NCBI GenBank assembly: GCA_021777685.1
Contig: JAJYDH010000360.1
Span: 1-6,750, forward strand
Source: Planctomycetota bacterium
GTDB taxonomy: Bacteria; Planctomycetota; Planctomycetia; Isosphaerales; Isosphaeraceae
Direction: 5' to 3'
DNA length: 6,750 nt
Shown: in pieces, positions 5,837 to 6,750 of the stretch
Numbering within the stretch: the stretch's first letter is position 1
Layout of the letters: each line of letters opens with the position of its first letter
The notes under the pieces: model-generated
Database searches by the model: none
Seen by the model: only the letters and a program-made list of their open reading frames with translations
Told to the model about the DNA's origin: nothing
Position numbers and translations under genes: made by a program

Positions 5837-5951
5837 GGAGAGGGGCCGGGGTGAGGGGCGTCGGATCGCGGGCGGGCCGGAAAACGGGGATCGATCGGAG
5901 ATCATTCGTAGGGCGACGACCCTCACCCCTCCCCTCTCCCGGGGGAGAGGG
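5837..5951. repeat. Composite MITE/BIME-like repeat, right copy
   Basis: This copy has the same order and orientation as that at 4567-4712: GGAGAGGGGCCGGGGTGAGG, GCGTCG, a core, then ACGACCCTCACCCC and a terminal CCCTCTCCC/GGGAGAGGG hairpin (5932-5951). The segment from GTCG to CGAC is 61 bases here against 62 in the left copy, with the ends matching well and the middle diverged (for example GATCATTCG against GATCACTCG). The outer left arm of the first hairpin is degraded. The terminal hairpin lies about 66 bases past the sigma-factor stop and could protect that transcript's 3' end. Confidence 0.75.
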
Positions 5952-6017
5952 AGCCAGAATAAGCTCCGCCCTCGGAGGTCAAAAACCGAGCGGTGGTCAG
6001 GGGAGCCGGCCCGGGGG

Positions 6018-6750
6018 TCAGTTGGCGATCCGGCCGTCGGCGTCGAGGTCGACGAGGGTGTCGACGAGCTTCTTCAGGGCGAGGGTCTCGAGCTGTCGGA
6101 CGCGCTCGCGGGTCAGGTGGAGATTCTCGCCGATCTCTCGGAGGGTCATCGGGGGGTAGGGTTCGAGGCCGAACCGCATCCGGATGACGGTCGCCTCGCG
6201 GTCGTCGAGCTGGCCGATCCTGGCGAAGATCCGCTCGAGGTCGTCGGCCTCGCCGAGGACGTCGTCGGGGGGCCTGATCCGCTCGTCGGTGAGGACGTCG
6301 TCGATGACGAATCCGCCGTCATCCTCGGGCCCCTCGGGGCGGGGTGTCAGGTTGTTGACCTTGATCGCCTTGGCGACGATCCCCACCTTCTTCTTCGAGA
6401 GCCGGAGGGCCTTGCCGATCTCCTCGGGCGTGGGCGCCCGGCCCAGCCGCTCGGTGAGGACGGCCGAGACCCGCCGCCACTTCGAGAGCAGGCTGACCAT
6501 GTAGGCCGGCAGGCGGATCGGCTTGCCGTTGTTCATCACCGCCCGGCGGATCGACTGCTTGATCCAGTAGCTGGCGTAGGTGCTGAAGCGGGTCTCCATC
6601 ATCCCGTCGTACCCCTCGACGGCGCGCATCAGGCCGAGGTTCCCCTCCTCGATCAGGTCTTCGAGCGAGAGCCCCTTGTTGAGGTAGCCCCGGGCGATGT
6701 TGACGACCAGGCGGAGGTTGGCCTTGACCATGTGCTCGCGGGCGTAGGGG
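6018..6750 (-). CDS. RpoD/SigA-like sigma-70 factor, N-terminus beyond the window edge
   Basis: This protein directs RNA polymerase to promoters. The visible part runs from the helix PYAREHMVKANLRLVV to the natural C-terminus. Numbering from the Met at 6729-6731, region 2 spans 1-78: core-binding LEDLIEEGNLGLMRAVEGYD, then the melting and -10 segment RFSTYASYWIKQSIRR and IRLPAYM. Region 3 is about 81-135 (PTPEEIGKALRLS). Region 4 is about 163-232, with the -35 helix-turn-helix MTLREIGENLHLTRERVRQL at 195-214 followed by ETLALKKL. This full set of regions marks a group 1/2 sigma-70, not an ECF factor. The Met at 6731 is internal, because the frame stays open with conserved residues to the edge. 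No anti-sigma gene is seen beside it. Whether it is the housekeeping or an alternative sigma factor needs the missing N-terminus. Confidence 0.96.
   Translation of the reverse strand, partial: PYAREHMVKANLRLVVNIARGYLNKGLSLEDLIEEGNLGLMRAVEGYDGMMETRFSTYASYWIKQSIRRAVMNNGKPIRLPAYMVSLLSKWRRVSAVLTERLGRAPTPEEIGKALRLSKKKVGIVAKAIKVNNLTPRPEGPEDDGGFVIDDVLTDERIRPPDDVLGEADDLERIFARIGQLDDREATVIRMRFGLEPYPPMTLREIGENLHLTRERVRQLETLALKKLVDTLVDLDADGRIAN

Larger units (their letters stand above)
5516..6017. other. Repeat-rich intergenic region without genes
   Basis: This 502-bp stretch separates two minus-strand genes, the sigma factor (upstream) and the STGPKT gene (downstream). It holds a possible -10 at 5571-5576, a four-hairpin array (5671-5796) and the right composite repeat (5837-5951). 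Open frames crossing it have no ribosome site and code mainly through repeats. Confidence 0.7.

Noticed and set aside
5516..5926. N-terminal extension of the STGPKT gene to an upstream ATG
   Set aside because: The extension runs through the hairpin array and the composite repeat, while the family signature and a ribosome site mark the ATG at 5513-5515.
4567..5951. CRISPR array
   Set aside because: The repeats are palindromic intergenic elements at irregular spacing with no regular spacers and no cas genes.
4454..6017. Insertion sequence or transposase remnant
   Set aside because: No DDE, Y1 or serine recombinase motif is seen in any frame; only non-coding repeats are present.

Overview
The window is very GC-rich with short intergenic gaps and several GC-rich palindromic repeat families. 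The gene types point to a planctomycete, most likely of the Isosphaeraceae: a Tat-exported PhoD phosphatase, a protein with the STGPKT N-terminal motif common in planctomycete genomes, and a short RpoD-like sigma factor. The lineage is inferred from protein style and repeats, not from a marker gene.

Layout from left to right. On the minus strand at 1-397 lies a type II toxin-antitoxin-like pair: a RelB-like antitoxin (65-397) followed by the first codons of a RelE/ParE-type toxin that runs off the left edge. The toxin frame has no usual start codon near where its homology begins. Next on the minus strand are phoD (477-2060, alkaline phosphatase D, complete, with a Tat signal) and a small exported protein of unknown function (2322-2618). 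A 305-bp divergent intergenic region with several small hairpins separates these from a plus-strand gene (2924-4453) for a MurE-like Mur ligase. That protein keeps the family architecture and the DAP-type DNPR motif, but most of its catalytic signature residues are replaced.

The right part (4454-6017) is a repeat-rich island around one minus-strand gene (4808-5515, STGPKT-motif protein of unknown function). Two same-orientation copies of a MITE/BIME-like composite repeat flank it (4567-4712 and 5837-5951), and a four-hairpin REP-like array (5671-5796) lies upstream of the gene. At the right edge is a minus-strand sigma-70 factor (6018-6750), missing only its N-terminus.

The genes do not form one evident pathway. 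PhoD scavenges phosphate outside the cytoplasm, the Mur-like protein relates to peptidoglycan precursors, and the sigma factor is a transcription regulator. The most unusual items are the catalytically degenerate MurE paralogue, the toxin frame without a start codon, and the paired composite repeats around the STGPKT gene.
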